A DNA stretch of 64,000 nt from Cunninghamia lanceolata (GCA_027924645.1 BSBN01000297.1:9610001-9674000), one strand, 5' to 3'. Shown: positions 11,434 to 24,032, numbered from the stretch's first letter. Notes: generated by a model not told the origin, from the sequence alone. A program made the numbers and translations.

Positions 11434-12085
11434 TAGTGGATTTGGGATTATTGAGCATAATCTTACCATAATTTCTGAGGTTTTGGATTAATCTCATAAG
11501 TGTGGGATAATTGAATGTTGTATGGCCCTTAACCTTATGGTATGCACAATAATCATTTTCATTATGCTAATGGGGTTTAACTTGGTTTTCTCCAAATGGT
11601 TTTATTGATGGTGGCTCAATTAAATTTACTTGGAACAATTGTTGTATGATTATCTCTATGGGATCCTTTAGTGGAGGGTTGCAGGAACATGATGATGAGC
11701 GGATTGAAGGGTTTTGTGAGGTGGGAGGACATTGTGATGGAAGAATTGGAGGGATTGGTGGGGTAGAAGGACATGGACTTTGAGGCTCTTGGATAAGCAT
11801 GTGGTTGGATGATGATGGACACACATAGGATGAATAAGTAGGAGTGGTGTTCCCCTTGTCAAAGGTAGCATGAGGAGGACTTATGTATGTTGGATTTTGG
11901 CTCAAAGGATAACTAGGACTAGCATGTTCTTGTTGTAAATGATCTTGATAGCTTTGTAGAAAAAATTGGGAATGAGGTGAAATGTTGGAATAAATAGATG
12001 GTTAACCTTGACGTATGGATTGATGTGGATATTGGTCAATATTACAAGAAGTGGGATAGGTTGAGGTAAGATCTTATCTTGATAT
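11434..12085 (-). pseudogene. Gag zinc-knuckle region of the old gypsy element
   Basis: Read leftward, this is the part of gag before and including the zinc knuckle. DYCAYHKVKGHTTFNYPTLM (about 11.49-11.55 kb) aligns with YCEYHRVKGHNIARCMKL of the Tat-like element at about 19.0 kb, with the final Cys changed to Tyr. The Pro/Ser-rich stretch before it (11567-11905) ends in a segment similar to the equivalent region of that element. One stop (before HNEND) breaks the frame. The copia element inserted at 12085/12086 removes the upstream gag from view. Confidence 0.65.
12081..12085. repeat. Probable 5' flank duplication of the copia element (GATAT)
   Basis: GATAT directly precedes the LTR start at 12086. 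Its partner cannot be checked because the copia 3' LTR is truncated at about 34827. Confidence 0.3.
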
Positions 12086-13553
12086 TGTTGCAAGTATGTG
12101 CCTAACCGGTATTGTCATTGATGTCAACATATTTGTGTTGTCATTGATCTCAACTATGCCCTTATCTTGTTACTTTCTTGTAATGAGTTAGATGCTCTGT
12201 ACTTACCTATGTAATTGATTATGATGCTAATGATATTGAGAAAATTAGCTCCTCCTATAGAAGTAGTGAGTTGCAGTGGAAATATTGTATTGCATACAAA
12301 AGAAGAGTCCAGAAGATTTCTCTGCATTTCCTATAGAATGAATATCTTTGTCTATAGATTGGAATTTATTTAGAAGTCTATATGAAGATGTTATATTCCA
12401 AGTTTGAGCCTCCAGTATGGAGATTTGAGTGAGTTATGTTCACCAGATTGAAAACTACTTTTTCTATATGTTTGGTGGTGATAGGGAGAAAGTGTTATAC
12501 TCTGCATTCCTCCGCATTGAAGTATTTCTATCTGTGGTTCTAGAGTTAAGTCTAAGATGATGTTAAGTGCCTTCAACTTCAATGGTTCATGATTTGGTGG
12601 TCCACAAGTGATCTTTTCAATATTATAGTAGTTGGTTGTGCTATTTATGTGCTCTGGTTTGAAGAATCTTCTTGACAGAGTGGTTAGAAGTTGTGCGGTT
12701 GTTTCCTGATAATTTCAATGTGCTTGTGGATGTCTCCTGATCATGTTCCTACCCTTGGATTGGTCCACAAAAAGAAAATTGGATTGTGGATGAAGAATGT
12801 TCTTGGAAGACTTAGTGTTCTCACCTGTCTTGTTGACCTGGTTGATTTCATTATTTGCAGAGATGTTTCGAAGATTGTGGAAGCGTGTTGTGTGTTTGAG
12901 TCCCAGCTAAGGCATGGTGTGATCAACATACATCTTTACATCTTTCCCTTAGAAAATTTCTATATTAGGTCCTAACCTATTTTTATATACATGTTTTTGT
13001 ATTGCCGACCTTGATGTACATTTCAAGGTTGATGACTTGTATAAAGACTTGTAATGTAATTACAAAAGTGTGTGTGGAAAAATGAGTAGATAAGTGCAAA
13101 GAGTAAGAAGAGTAGAGAAGAGGAAGAATATTGTGCTTCAATAGAATTAAACTCAGGCATAGAGTAGATGCTATCAAATTAGTTCAACAATTATTGGTAG
13201 TGAGCCACCCTTTGGCAGTGAGTCGATTCTTGGTAGTGAGCCACCCCTTGGCAGTGAGCCAATCTTTGCAGTGAGAATTTTGGGCAGTGAGCCTATGTTT
13301 TTCAGTATTGGTATAACTTATATATTTCTGTGGGCTAATACCCATTGTGATTTTTCTCTTTTAGGGTTTTCCACATAAAAATCTAGTGTCTACTGTGTTG
13401 AATGTGTGATTCTAATTAAGTCTATGGTTTCATGCTTTCATGGTTAAATCTGATTATCAGTAATTGAGTAGTTAATGGTTTGATATTTATATGAAGTCAA
13501 GTTTTTGTGACAACTAATTCACCCCCCTCTCAGGTGTCTTGTGTATTTCAACA
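12086..13553 (+). repeat. 5' LTR of a Ty1/copia element
   Basis: The LTR starts TGTTGCAAGTATGTG and ends TTTCAACA just before the PBS sequence. Its first ~310 bp match 34520-34827 closely (for example TTATCTTGTTACTTTCTTGT and GTACTTACCTATGTAATTGA are in both). Length is 1468 bp. Positions 13195-13310 hold a degenerate tandem array of (T)GGCAGTGAGCC. Open stretches inside, such as 12691-12975, show no protein family. Confidence 0.85.
13195..13310 (+). repeat. Tandem GGCAGTGAGCC array in the copia LTR
   Basis: Six or so copies of GGCAGTGAGCC-like units, spaced 17-24 bp, lie near the 3' end of the LTR (TGGTAGTGAGCCACC, TGGCAGTGAGTCG, TTGGCAGTGAGCCAA and so on). The equivalent part of the other LTR is missing, so conservation cannot be checked. 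Confidence 0.75.
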
Positions 13554-13558
13554 ATTGG
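13554..13558. repeat. Target site duplication ATTGG of the Tat-like element, left copy
   Basis: ATTGG precedes the LTR at 13559 and is repeated at 30133-30137 directly after the 3' LTR end. The duplicated bases include TTGG, the start of the copia PBS, so the right copy regenerates that site. Confidence 0.92.
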
Positions 13559-14381
13559 TGTAGACACCCAAAATTGACCTAATTATCATTATTATAATAT
13601 TTCATTATTTTACCATCTGCATTTGTCTGACACATTTGAATAGTTTATCTATTTTATTTTAAATCATCTATTTCTTCTATTAATTAAATGAACTCATATT
13701 TATTTAATTAATTCCTTATCTATTTTTCTTCTATCTATAATTAAATAATCTTTAATTATTTAATTATCCTTTTTATTCTCTCTATTTTAATTAATTAAAT
13801 TTTATTTATTTAATTAAAATTTCATCTTAATCCTATCTTTATCTCATAATCTAATTAATTAAATAAATTTTATTTATTTAATTAATTTTCCAACTAATTA
13901 TCTTCACCTTTCATCTCATTCCAACACTTGTCCATCTCTCATTTGAATCATGTGTGGTAGTACTTTTTATGTACACAGTCACATATGTAGTAGTTTTTGG
14001 GACACTATCACACTTAAACTTATTAAATAAAGTATTTGTGTACACGGTCACACATGAGCTTTATTCTCCTCATTACACTTGTCTTATGCACATTCATCTA
14101 TGATCATGAATTCATTTCAACTATTCAACTATATCTTCTTCTGCACCAATGATCAACTCTTATTGAGTGCTATATATATGCCCACTCATTCCCATTGTTC
14201 ATCATCTCACCACATAGCTTCCAGATTATTGTCTCAAGCATAACACTTTCATTAGCATCCATTGAGCATTTGAGCATTTTGAGCATAACACTTTCATTAG
14301 CATCCATTTTGAGCATTTTGGTAGGATTGTGTTTGATTTGCATTGCTTGATCATACTAACCTGATTTTTTCTGCTCACACA
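13559..14381 (+). repeat. 5' LTR of the Tat-like gypsy element
   Basis: It starts TGTAGACACCCAAAATTGAC and ends GCTCACACA. It is 823 bp and matches the 3' LTR at 29273-30132 over most of its length. It has extra ATTTAATTAATT repeats near 13795-13890 and lacks about 140 bp found near 29930-30075. A TATA box (CTATATATA) is at 14170-14178. Confidence 0.9.
14170..14178 (+). promoter_or_regulatory. TATA box of the Tat-like 5' LTR
   Basis: TGCTATATATATGCCCACTC is conserved in the 3' LTR as TGCTATATATACACCCACTC at about 29815. It lies about 200 bp before the LTR end, as expected for a U3/R border. Confidence 0.6.
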
Positions 14382-14404
14382 TTTTGGCATGCCCAATGGG
14401 ACCC
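14382..14404 (+). other. Primer binding site region of the Tat-like element
   Basis: TTTTGGCATGCCCAATGGGA follows the LTR end directly. It resembles the TTTGGTGCCCACCGTGGGGC after the LTR at 48658 and the TTTGGCGCCCACC-type PBS of Tat elements, with some changes. The tRNA was not assigned. Confidence 0.55.
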
Positions 14405-16771
14405 ACATCCTTGATTTAACATCTTTTGTGTATAGTTATTTTTGGGAAGTTGGATTTTGTAGGGTTCCAAGCGTAATTGATCCACAAAAAATCACAATCG
14501 CATCACATATCATCTTAATTGGCTGAAAACAAAGCACAATTGATCCACAGAAACTCACATTTGGTCATATTTCAAGCACAATTGCATAGTAGAGCATCAC
14601 ATTTGGTCTTTCCAGTGGCATCTGGTTAGTTAGGGTTTTTGTCTTGTAGGTTATGCACAATTGTTCAGATCTGACCACAATTGAGTTCCAGAATGTCACA
14701 TTTGGTCTAAATCCATATGCAATTGGTCGGTAAAATCTCGCATTTGGTTTTATTTTATGCGCAATTGCAACCCAGATCGTCGTAGTTGGTCTTTTTCATA
14801 TGAATTTGGTTGAATCTCATTTTCTGCTTCATTTCTTTGGCATTTAATCATCTTTTTGTGCATTATCTTATCTGTTTGTCAAAGAGAGGAGGCTTTGAAA
14901 CTTTTAATCTATTTGTTGTATCATTGATTAGTCCAAGACATATCATTTTTATCACTAATCTAGGAACATTTGGAGTTGGTACTTAAAACAGAACCATTGT
15001 TTGCTCTATGTTTGTTTTATCTTTCTTGATTGCTTGTTGTGTATGTGTGTAACCCAAATTTAATAACAAAAGTATCGTCTCCCCTTGCCTATCAAATGGA
15101 TCTTGGGTGCATGAGAACTTGTTATTATCTTTGAGGGCTTGCCTTCCTGGTGTGAGAAGAGGATGACCCAAGCAGTAACAAGCTAAAGCCAAGCTCTTCG
15201 AAGCCACTATATAAAAATATGTTGGTGGTGAAAGCCATAAGAAAATGGTGCTATTGTGTTACACTGACTAAAGTTTCCCCCAAAACCTTGTTGACTGTAA
15301 CCTCTTCAAGCTGGGAAGCCTCCATTAACAGAGCAAATTGCCACATGTGTAGCCACTTGAATGGATGCCCATACTAGCCACCTGAATGGATGCCCATACT
15401 AGCAACCTTTGTGTAGTAGCCAAAAACCCTCTATCTGTTGAGACAGGAAGACAGTTGATTAGGCCTCTGATAGCCATCCCACATTTTCACAGCTTATGGC
15501 AGAGCTAGCAGAGTATCTCAAGATCTGCACGTCTTAAGGACTTGGAACTTGGTGTGCCTGAGAAGTTAGTGCATTGTAAGGGGGAGCCTGTGCCCCAAGT
15601 TCCTAGAGCTATACACCATAAGTAGACGTGGCTGGGTAAAACCAAGTGGGAACTCAATAGATATTGTGCTTGCCTAGCCTAGGGTGTACATGTTTGTGAC
15701 TGTTGGTGTGATTGCTTACTTACAACCATCATTTCTCTGTCAAACATAGTCTAAAATTGCAACTGAACAATAGAAAATCACAATTGAATTGTAAACCCTT
15801 ACATTTGTCAATAAACCATATGCAATTGATTCGTAGTTCATCGCATCTGGTCAAGACCATACGCAATTGGTCTATGTCAAATTATTGCTACTAAAAATCC
15901 TTGTCAGATGCATTTGCAAATTTCCATATGCAATTGAATCACAATCTATCACATCTATTAAAATCCTGGCCACAATTGAACATCAATCTATCGCAATTGA
16001 GCTATCCTTCGTTGCAATTGGCTTATCCTGCCTCGCAACTGGTCACCTATAGATAGTCATCCAAAATATCTACGAAAACCATCATTTTCATTGCTATCTG
16101 AGCATCATTTTTGGTCTGCAAGCTTTATTCTAAGCATCCTTCGTCTAGTCTCCACAACAACCATTTCATTGAGCCTATAATCATCATTTATTTTGGACTT
16201 TTGAGCACTTGTATCCCTTGAGACTCCTAAAATAGCAAACCAAATCAATTATCCAAACCAAATCATTGGCTTCCTATAGATGAAACCACCATTCAGGTCT
16301 AATCATTATCATCTTTAGCATCTTATCCAACAACAACATATCCCTTAATTGCAAAAGTCCATCTCTAGTGGTATTCTTTATCCAAAAACCAAATCAACAA
16401 TTGAGCAACTATCCAATCAGTCAAGCACCCAATTAGCAATCCAATCAGCCTATTAATTAATCAGACCATATCCAAAGATATTAAAACAACAACCCATCCA
16501 ATAGACCAATCAAGAAATCCAATCCAAACAATCAACTTAGTAATCCAACACATCTTATCAATCCCAACAACTCATCAACCAAGCATCAAACAATCAACCA
16601 TCATAAAAAAATCAACTTTGGAGTCTCAAAAACTTTGTGAAACAAGTCCATCAATTTGAGCCAACATCATCCCATGCCCAAATAAGGAGACAATACAAGG
16701 AAGCCACAGAAAAAAACCTGTAACAATTCCAAAACACCCCTCCTAAAGATGCCTCACAATTTACAACCATA
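14405..16771 (+). repeat. Leader of the Tat-like element with CAATTG-type repeats
   Basis: No coding sequence is seen. Two stretches (about 14460-14800 and 15740-16040) hold many degenerate units of the form CACAATTGN(10-20)TCACATTTGGTC. Between them, 14.85-15.72 kb is unrelated sequence with a 25 bp direct repeat (TGAATGGATGCCCATACTAG at about 15359 and 15384). From about 16250 to 16770 the sequence is C/A-rich (AATCAATCCAACAA-like). The same CAATTG motif returns at 28440-28740 next to the antisense gene. Confidence 0.75.
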
Positions 16772-17800
16772 ATGAACCCGCAACACTTTTTACCCGAAGG
16801 TTACACCTTAGGAGCTTCATCCTCTACTCCGGGGCCACAAGAACAAGCACTTGTCTATGACAATTCCTTCAAAGATGACCAAATATCCTTTCAACATCGA
16901 AAAGCTATGCGACATGCCAACAAGATTATAGAAGCCAACCGACAAACAATACTTGTGAATTTGCTCAAAGATGAAACTTTGTTTCCTAGTGACTTTGATT
17001 TATCCACAATCCAAAAAGAAGCACCTTCAAATGTCACTCCCACTACCATCACTACTATGTCCACTAACCCCACAACCACACCATCTAACATTGTGTCACC
17101 ATCCTTGGCTCAATTCCCTCCATTTCATACTCCCATTATTGAGCAACCTCTCATACAATCAACTGACATTGCCCAAATGCATGAGTCCCTAGCTTCTCAA
17201 CACACACATCAAAATGCAACACTCATTTCACAAACACTTGCAAGATCTACCCAAAATGTGCCTATTGCTAATGCACCCCATGCCACACAAAGCACTAAAA
17301 CCATAGTTCAAACACCTCAACTGTTGCAAGCATCAATTGCCAATGTGTCACATGTTAGACCATCTCAACCATCCCAACCATCTAATGCATCTTCCTCTAA
17401 TAACACCATAACCGCACCCTAAACCAATCTAGATGCTCCCCTCATTGACTTCAATCCTCCCATCACCAATCCTTCTCCACTTGACCAACTTTTCTTTGGA
17501 TTGCAGCCTCCCAATACCCAAACTTCCTATATTACTCCACCTGTTGTCTCACAAGCACAATTCCAAGCCAATCCATCCACCAATCCATCTTTTATATCCC
17601 AACCCCCATTGTCAAATGTGTCCATCGTATCACAAGTTACTCCATCAGTTGGAGCACATGTATCATATATCAACCTATCTACTAATGTCCAAAATCCACA
17701 TACCATATCCCAAGCTTCACACATTTCTTATGTTAACCCAAATCCAACGATCCAAAATCCATTGACCATCTCTCAAGCCCCACACAATTCCACTCCGTAG
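16772..17800 (+). pseudogene. Gag N-terminal region of the Tat-like element
   Basis: The ATG at 16772 opens a 216-codon frame (MNPQHFLPEGYTLG) that stops at 17420 and continues, with stops, through 17501-17800. The first ~75 residues are charged (HRKAMRHANKIIEANRQTIL); the rest is a low-complexity Ser/Thr/Pro/Asn/Gln region. No enzymatic motif is present. It precedes the gag core by about 300 bp, so this is probably the variable N-terminal part of Gag. Confidence 0.6.
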
Positions 17801-18124
17801 GTAACCTTTGTCAATCCATCCCATAGTTCACATGTGACCATTGCATCCAACCTCAATACCACTGCACATTCATTTGTTTCTCCACCTGATAGCCAAGGGT
17901 ACAACACATACATTCAATCCTACAACACCCAACCAAATCCAAATTAGTAGTACCTTATACCACATCCAAGCCATCAAAGTCATATACCGCAGCAATCACA
18001 AGTGGTTACCGTTGAGGACATGCAAAAATTACAACAAGAAATGAATGACATACAAATGGGTTGCAGTAAGAAAACATATTAATTTGATGAAGTGTGCCCA
18101 TATCCATTTGATAGGTCATTGTAA

Positions 18125-19080
18125 ATGATACCTTTTCCCCCACATTTTGAAGTGCCTCAATTTGACAAATACAAAGGGAAAGGAGATCCTCATGACCATC
18201 TTAGAGATTTCTATGTTGCTTGTCTAGATGTTGCCTATGACGACACATATCTTTTGTGTCTATTCCCTTGCAATTTAGGAGGACAAGCTATCGAATGGTT
18301 TTCTCATCTTCCTTCAGGGATGAAAACTTTTGGTGAATTGGCTGAAAAATTCTTGGCACACTTTTCTTTCAACATTAAGAATGAGATCTCCATGAATGAC
18401 CTTGTCACAAGAAAACAATGCAATGGTGAGACATTTGTATCCTTTTTACAACGATGATGCAACATGGCTAGCAAAAATCCTTAGCAAATGCCTAAAAAAC
18501 AACAAGTGGATATCTTTCTTCAAAATCTCAATTTGGAACTATCATTTCAATTGCAATTACAAAGTGATACTTCATTTGAAGAAATCATTGCCAAAGGAAC
18601 AACAATTGAGAATGCTTTAATTGCCAAAGGTGTGATCAAAATCTTGAAAGACAACAAAGACAACCCACAATCTTCCAATGACAAAACCCATTTTTGGAAC
18701 AAGAACAGACATATTGTCAATGATGGCATTGTAGATGCAAAACATGTCCAAACTTTGAAAGCTCCTGTGAGTATTCAAGCTGCAACCAAAAGAACTCCAA
18801 ATAGAAACACACCATTCCTCCCAAGAGACCAAATGCAAGCAAGTCCACCACAAAGATGGAAATTCACTCCTTTGGGAGAACCTATCAAGGTTGTTTTGAA
18901 GAAACTTATTCAATCCAAAGCTATCATTTTACCAGAAGTGAAACCATATGAATAACCTCAATTCAAGCCCAATTGGCAGAAGGATAACAAATATTGTGAA
19001 TACCATAGGGTGAAAGGACATAACATCGCTAGATGCATGAAATTGAAACATCTCATTCAAAACCTAATTGATTGAGGCCT
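18125..19080 (+). pseudogene. Gag core and zinc knuckle of the Tat-like element
   Basis: 18125-18457 encodes the retrotransposon gag core (FDKYKGKGDPHDHLRDFYVAC, GGQAIEWFSHLPSGMKTFGELAEKFLAHF). The domain continues in another frame at 18488-18955 (LNLELSFQLQLQ, FEEIIAKGTTIENAL) and, after a stop, ends in the zinc knuckle YCEYHRVKGHNIARCMKLKHL at 18993-19055. One frameshift near 18457 and at least two stops make it non-functional. The order and motifs are those of Tat-type Gag. Confidence 0.85.
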
Positions 19081-19531
19081 AGTCAATTTAGAACCACCTA
19101 AACAAACATCAAACTATGATCTTGACGCTTTCAAAGATCCTGTTCCTACTCATGATAAAGCAAGTGCCTCCTTTTCAAGGAAAAATTTCCAATACACATA
19201 TGAGTCACCCACCATTGGCTGCATTGACCATGCTCGCATATCAACCATCTCCATAAAAGTGAAAGAACCTATTTGACCCATTTGTATCCAAGCTACAAAA
19301 GAGCTCGATTGTACCGTTACTACTCATCATGGTCATGTTTTGATCCAAGCTACACCATCCATTCCAAGACCAACTATGGGATATAATATCCTGGACCACC
19401 TAGGAAAAACTCCCATGCATATCTCCATTTTGAAACTACTACTCATATCCCCCACGCATAAAGCTATCCTAGACCAAGCATTGCAAGAATCATCGGTCTC
19501 TAATAACATAGACACTACATAGTTTAATTCC

Positions 19532-20353
19532 ATGGTAGCAAGCATTGCATCCCCCTATCACTTAACCTTTTCTGACAAAGACCTATCACCACTTGGTTCA
19601 TCCCGTAATGAAGCCCTCCATATTGAAGTATTTGTTAATAAACACCACATTAAACGAATCTTAATAGATGGTGGAGCAAGTCTAAACATTTATTCTTTCA
19701 GATTAATAAAATTATTGGGATATTCTAAGGATAAAATTGATACATCCAAAAGCATAATAATCAAAGCATATGATGATGCTGAAAAAGAATCAGATGGGAT
19801 TATAACTTTTCCTGTCAAAGTTGGTCTAGTCATTATAGATACTTGTTGCCAAGTCATTGACATTAAACTGCCATATAACATCATGCATGGTCATCCTTGG
19901 ACTCATGCCATGAAAGGTATGCCATCAACTTACCATCAATGCTTAAAATTCCCTCATAATGGAGTTGAGATCACCATTCCTACTGATCCCAATCCTTTTG
20001 AGTTCTGTCATGTGTACCAAGCTAAGTATCAAACTCCTAATCTTATACCTATGAACACTGAAGCATATCCAAAACCAATCACTGTGACTAAGAAGTTTAA
20101 TAAGAAAGGTCTAGGGTATGGACAGGAGGACCTGCCTTCTAAAGACATCGAATGTGTTCTTGACACAATAGTTGAAGCTTTCCCCATAGAAGAGACTTCT
20201 AATTTGGATACCATCGATGAATCTTCCCTTTATCTCACCAAACTATTTCATTACATATCCATTTTCATGATCTCATTCACAACCTCCATTTCTCAACTCT
20301 CATCATCCAACTTACCTCTTGTATATCTTGACCTCGTCGATTGGGACCAATAG
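19532..20353 (+). pseudogene. Protease and G-patch region of the Tat-like element
   Basis: This 273-codon frame contains the aspartic protease site ILIDGGASLNIYS (residues ~45-57; DGG in place of DTG is usual for Tat-type elements). The second protease block is LPYNIMHGHPWTHAMKGMPS (~115-135, with H where R or G-R is usual). A G-patch-like KFNKKGLGYGQEDLP follows at ~190. The frame itself is open, but the regions before and after it are separated by stops, so no complete polyprotein can be made. Between the knuckle and this frame (19080-19530) lie further gag/PR linker residues with stops. Confidence 0.85.
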
Positions 20354-21010
20354 GGGGCACCTGTATTGGATACATTTCAAAACAATGAAGCTCTAGTAGA
20401 ATTCTTGGTACTAAGAACATGTTTGCCACTTGGAGATCATAAGGTGGGTTACAAAATGGATTTACCTCAATTAGCATACTTTGGGGGAAGTGTCAATGCC
20501 TCTAGTCATAAAAGTGAAACAAACAAAAAAGAAAATAAAAGGTATCTAGGTGAAATCGACAAGGCGCCTCTTGATTGAGAAAAAGTAAAAATAAAGGACA
20601 TATCAGACTATGAAAACCTCTACAAGGCACCTGAGGATGGAGGAATTGATCTTCCTTTGAGGGAATCTCAAGAGCAATCACCTTTACTAATTGAGAAATC
20701 TCAGGAAGTTAATATTAGAATAGAACAAAATCCTAAGATCATACACATAGTTGCATCATTGTCAGAGCAAGAAAAAGTAGATTTCACGACATTCTTCATG
20801 AAGTGCACAATCAATTTTGCATGGACTTATGCAAATATGCCAGGATTGGATCCGTCACTTGTGGTACATCACTTAGCAGTATATCCAAATGCCAAGCTAG
20901 TGAAGTAGAAACTTCAAAAGACACATCCTCAAGTAGCTTTGTTAGTCAAGGTAGAAATCTAAAATCTTTTAGATGCCAAATTCATAAGATCCATTGACTA
21001 TCCTGAGTGG
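20354..21010 (+). pseudogene. Linker between protease and reverse transcriptase
   Basis: Broken frames continue the polyprotein: 20366-20578 and 20657-20908 (EQEKVDFTTFFMKC, FAWTYANMPGLDPSLVVHHL). The latter matches the FAW.Y.DMPGLDP..V.H.L motif that precedes the RT of many plant gypsy elements. A stop at 20906 and a frameshift separate it from the RT domain. Confidence 0.7.
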
Positions 21011-22275
21011 GTGTTGAATTTTGTGCCAGTATCAAAACCAAATGGAAGCATCTGTTTTTGTATAGATTTTAGAGATCTAAACAAAGCATGTCCAAAAGAT
21101 GACTTTCCATTGCCAAACATTGATATCATTATAGATCTCACAGATGGGCATGAAATGATATCATTAATGGACAATTTTTTAGGATATAAGAAGATCCTAA
21201 TTGCTCCTGAAGATCAACACAAAACAACTTTCATCTACCCATGGGGTACCTACTATTGGAGAGTGATGCCATCTAGTCTCAAAAATGCCAGAGCAACATA
21301 TCAATGAGTAATGACTGTAATCTTCCATGACCTTTTTCATACCATAATGGAAGATCACGTAGATGATATCCTGTGAAAGTCCAAAACTTGAGAAGATCAC
21401 CTAAAAGTCTTGGAGCAAATATTTGACACATTAGAGGCATATCAAGTTCGATTAAATCTAAAGAAATGTGTGTTTGGTGTAACACCAGGAAAGCTACTGG
21501 GCTATATAGTATCAAGAAGAGGTATCGAGGTAGATCTTAAGAAAGTGAAAGCCATAATGGACATGCCTCCTCCAGCCAGTCTAAAACAACTCCATAGTCT
21601 CCAAGGCAAGTTACAGTCCATCCGAAGATTCATAGCATAGTTAGCAGACAAGTGTCATCCTTTTCAACATCTACTATGTAAAAGAGAAACTTTTAAATGG
21701 GATGATAAGTGCCAGTGAGGTTTTGATCAAATCAAGAAATATCCAGCAACTCCACCAGTGTTGGAACCTTCTGTACCTGATAAACCATTGTTACTATACA
21801 TCTCCACAACAACAACAGCTCTAGGTGCTTTACTAGCTCAACATGATAATCTAGGAAAAGAACAAGCCATATACTACATCGACAAATCCTTGGTAGGTTA
21901 TGAGCTCAACTATTTGTCAATGGAAAAAGCATGTGTGGCAGTAGTGTTCACTTCCCAAAAGTTGCCGCATTATATGTTGAATCAGAGAACTAAGCTCATC
22001 TCCAACTTTGACCCACTCAAGTATTTATTGTCAAAAGCAGTGCTAACAGGAAGACTAGCCAAATGGGTAATGATTCTTAGTGAATTCAATATAGAATTTG
22101 TTGATCAAAAAGTAATAAAAGGACAAGCAATAGCTGACCAATTCACAGAAGCACCAATAACAGATTTTCATCCAATTCGTGCAGAATTCCCTAATGAAGA
22201 ATTATTCAACTTACACCCCTCAATAGTTTGGCAACTATATTTTGATGGTTCATTCACACAGCATGGATCTAGATA
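21011..22275 (+). pseudogene. Reverse transcriptase and RNase H of the Tat-like element
   Basis: RT starts at VPVSKPNGSICFCIDFRDLN (21020) and runs through CPKDDFPLPNID. The catalytic YVDD is changed to HVDD (about 21355). Conserved RT blocks LNLKKCVFGVTPGKLLGYIVS and GIEVDLKKVKAI follow, then the connection domain and RNase H (21758-22150: YISTTTTALGALLAQ, YLSMEKACVAVVFTSQKL). Stops interrupt at 21304, 21374, 21638, 21716 and elsewhere. The lost Tyr and the stops mean no active enzyme. The order RT-RNase H is that of Ty3/gypsy. Confidence 0.88.
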
Positions 22276-22800
22276 AAGCATATTGTTCATCACCCCACAA
22301 GGAGATTGTATAACTAAAGCATACATGATATCTTTTCCTTGTACAAAAAACATTGCAAAGTATGAAGCCTTGATCATAGGATTTTGCATGGCAGTACAAT
22401 GGAACATCAAACAACTACAAGTCTTTGGAGACTCATAGCTCATGATTAATCAGGTCTTGGATGAGTATCAAACAAAGGATGAAAAGATTCTTCCTTTCAA
22501 GTTAATGGTCGATGATTTCAAAAAGTACTTTTCTGAGATCACATTTGAACAAATTCCTAGGATCAATAATAAAGTAGCAGATGCCATGGCAACGATTGGC
22601 TCTCTTCTAGACATGCCCAATAATGCACACAAATATGAGTTTATGGTAGAACAAATTTTGATCCTAGCATTTGAAGTACCCCAATCTGAGCTTGTATGTG
22701 AAGTTGTTGGTCCCAATTTGCCTTGGTATGAGGACATAAATGAATACCTTCACAACCAAACCTTCCCTCTCCATTTCTCAAGCTCCCAACACAAAACATT
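22225..22800 (+). pseudogene. Second RNase H-like region of the Tat-like element
   Basis: After the first RNase H and its tail comes WQLYFDGSFTQHGSR, then ITPQGDCITKAYMISFPCTKNIAKYEALIIGF and VFGDS, then a block ending in NNKVADAMATIGSLLD. The pattern DGS...YEA....GDS...N..AD is that of an archaeal-type RNase H placed between RNase H and integrase. This is a mark of the Tat lineage. Stops occur at 22275 and 22437. Confidence 0.8.
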
Positions 22801-23980
22801 CATACGCTGAGCCTCTCACTACACTATCATTAGAGATACCCTATATCAAAAGAGCCTTGATGGTATGTTACTTAGATGTCTCAACTTGGATGAAGCTAAA
22901 ACTACCTTATGTGAGGTACATGAAGGTGTTTGTGGATCGCATTCCGCTAGCCCTAATCATACTAAAAAACTCTTGAGTGAAGGTTATTATTGGCCAAAAA
23001 TAGAAAAATATGCACAACAATTTTCCAAGAAATATCTACAGTGTCAATAGCATGGTGATCTTATACATGCTCCAGCGCATGAACTACAACCTACCATAAC
23101 TCCATGGCCATTCTCACAATAGGGACTTGACCTTATTGGGAAAATCCATCCACCATCTTCTAATGGTCACAAGTTTATCATCATAGCCACTGAGTATTTT
23201 ACGAAGTGGGTGGAAGCAATACCCATGACATACATCACTGGTAAGTAGATTTCTAAATTTATCCTTCATTATATCATCTACCAATACAGTGTTCCTCAAG
23301 CCATAATCACTGACAATGGCCATCCATTCAAGAACCATAAAGTTCATGATTTGTGTCATAAGTTCCATATCCAATAGAGATTTTCTACACCATACTATCC
23401 TCAGAGTAACGACCAAGATGAGGCTTCAAACAAGACTATCATCAAAATCCTCAAGAAAACAGTCAATGAAGTTGGTCATGACTGGCACCTACAACTCAAT
23501 CCTACATTGTGGGCTTATCGAACTAGTGTCAAAACTCTAATTGGTGCTACACCTTACTCTTTGGTTTATGGAATCGAAGTCATTATTCCCATTGAGGTTG
23601 AGATCCCATCATTGAGAGTATCCTTGCAACACATTGTCTCTGATAAAGAATACAAAAAATCTAGATTAAGTGATCTTGAATTACTTGACAAAAGATGCCT
23701 AACAACCCTAAATCACCTTCAAGTATATCAGAACTATTTTCATCACAGCTACAACAAGAAAATCGAAGAAAGAATGTTTCACATAGGCGACCTTGTCCTA
23801 AAGGAAAATCAAAAGAATCAACAGGATCGTGAAAGAAGAGGCAAATTTGAACTGAATTAGCTTGGACCATTCATAATCACAACAGTTTATGGATTTGGAA
23901 CATATAAATTATCAACACCTGAAGGCATTCTCTTAGATGAACCCATCAACAATGTTCATCTCAAGAAATTTTATGCTTAA
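22801..23980 (+). pseudogene. Integrase of the Tat-like element
   Basis: The zinc-binding part shows VHEGVCGSH and YYWPKIEKYAQQFSKKYLQCQ (22.91-23.05 kb). The catalytic core has DLIGKIHPP (23.13 kb), IITDNGHPF (23.31 kb) and YYPQSNDQDEASNKTIIKIL (23.40 kb), giving the three acidic residues D, D and E. The C-terminal part reaches [15 protein letters not shown] and a stop at 23978. At least four stops fall inside (after CQ, FSQ, TGK and HIQ), so it is inactive. Confidence 0.88.
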
Positions 23981-23992
23981 TCCTCGGAATAC

Positions 23993-23995
<3 letters not shown>

Positions 23996-24032
<37 letters not shown>

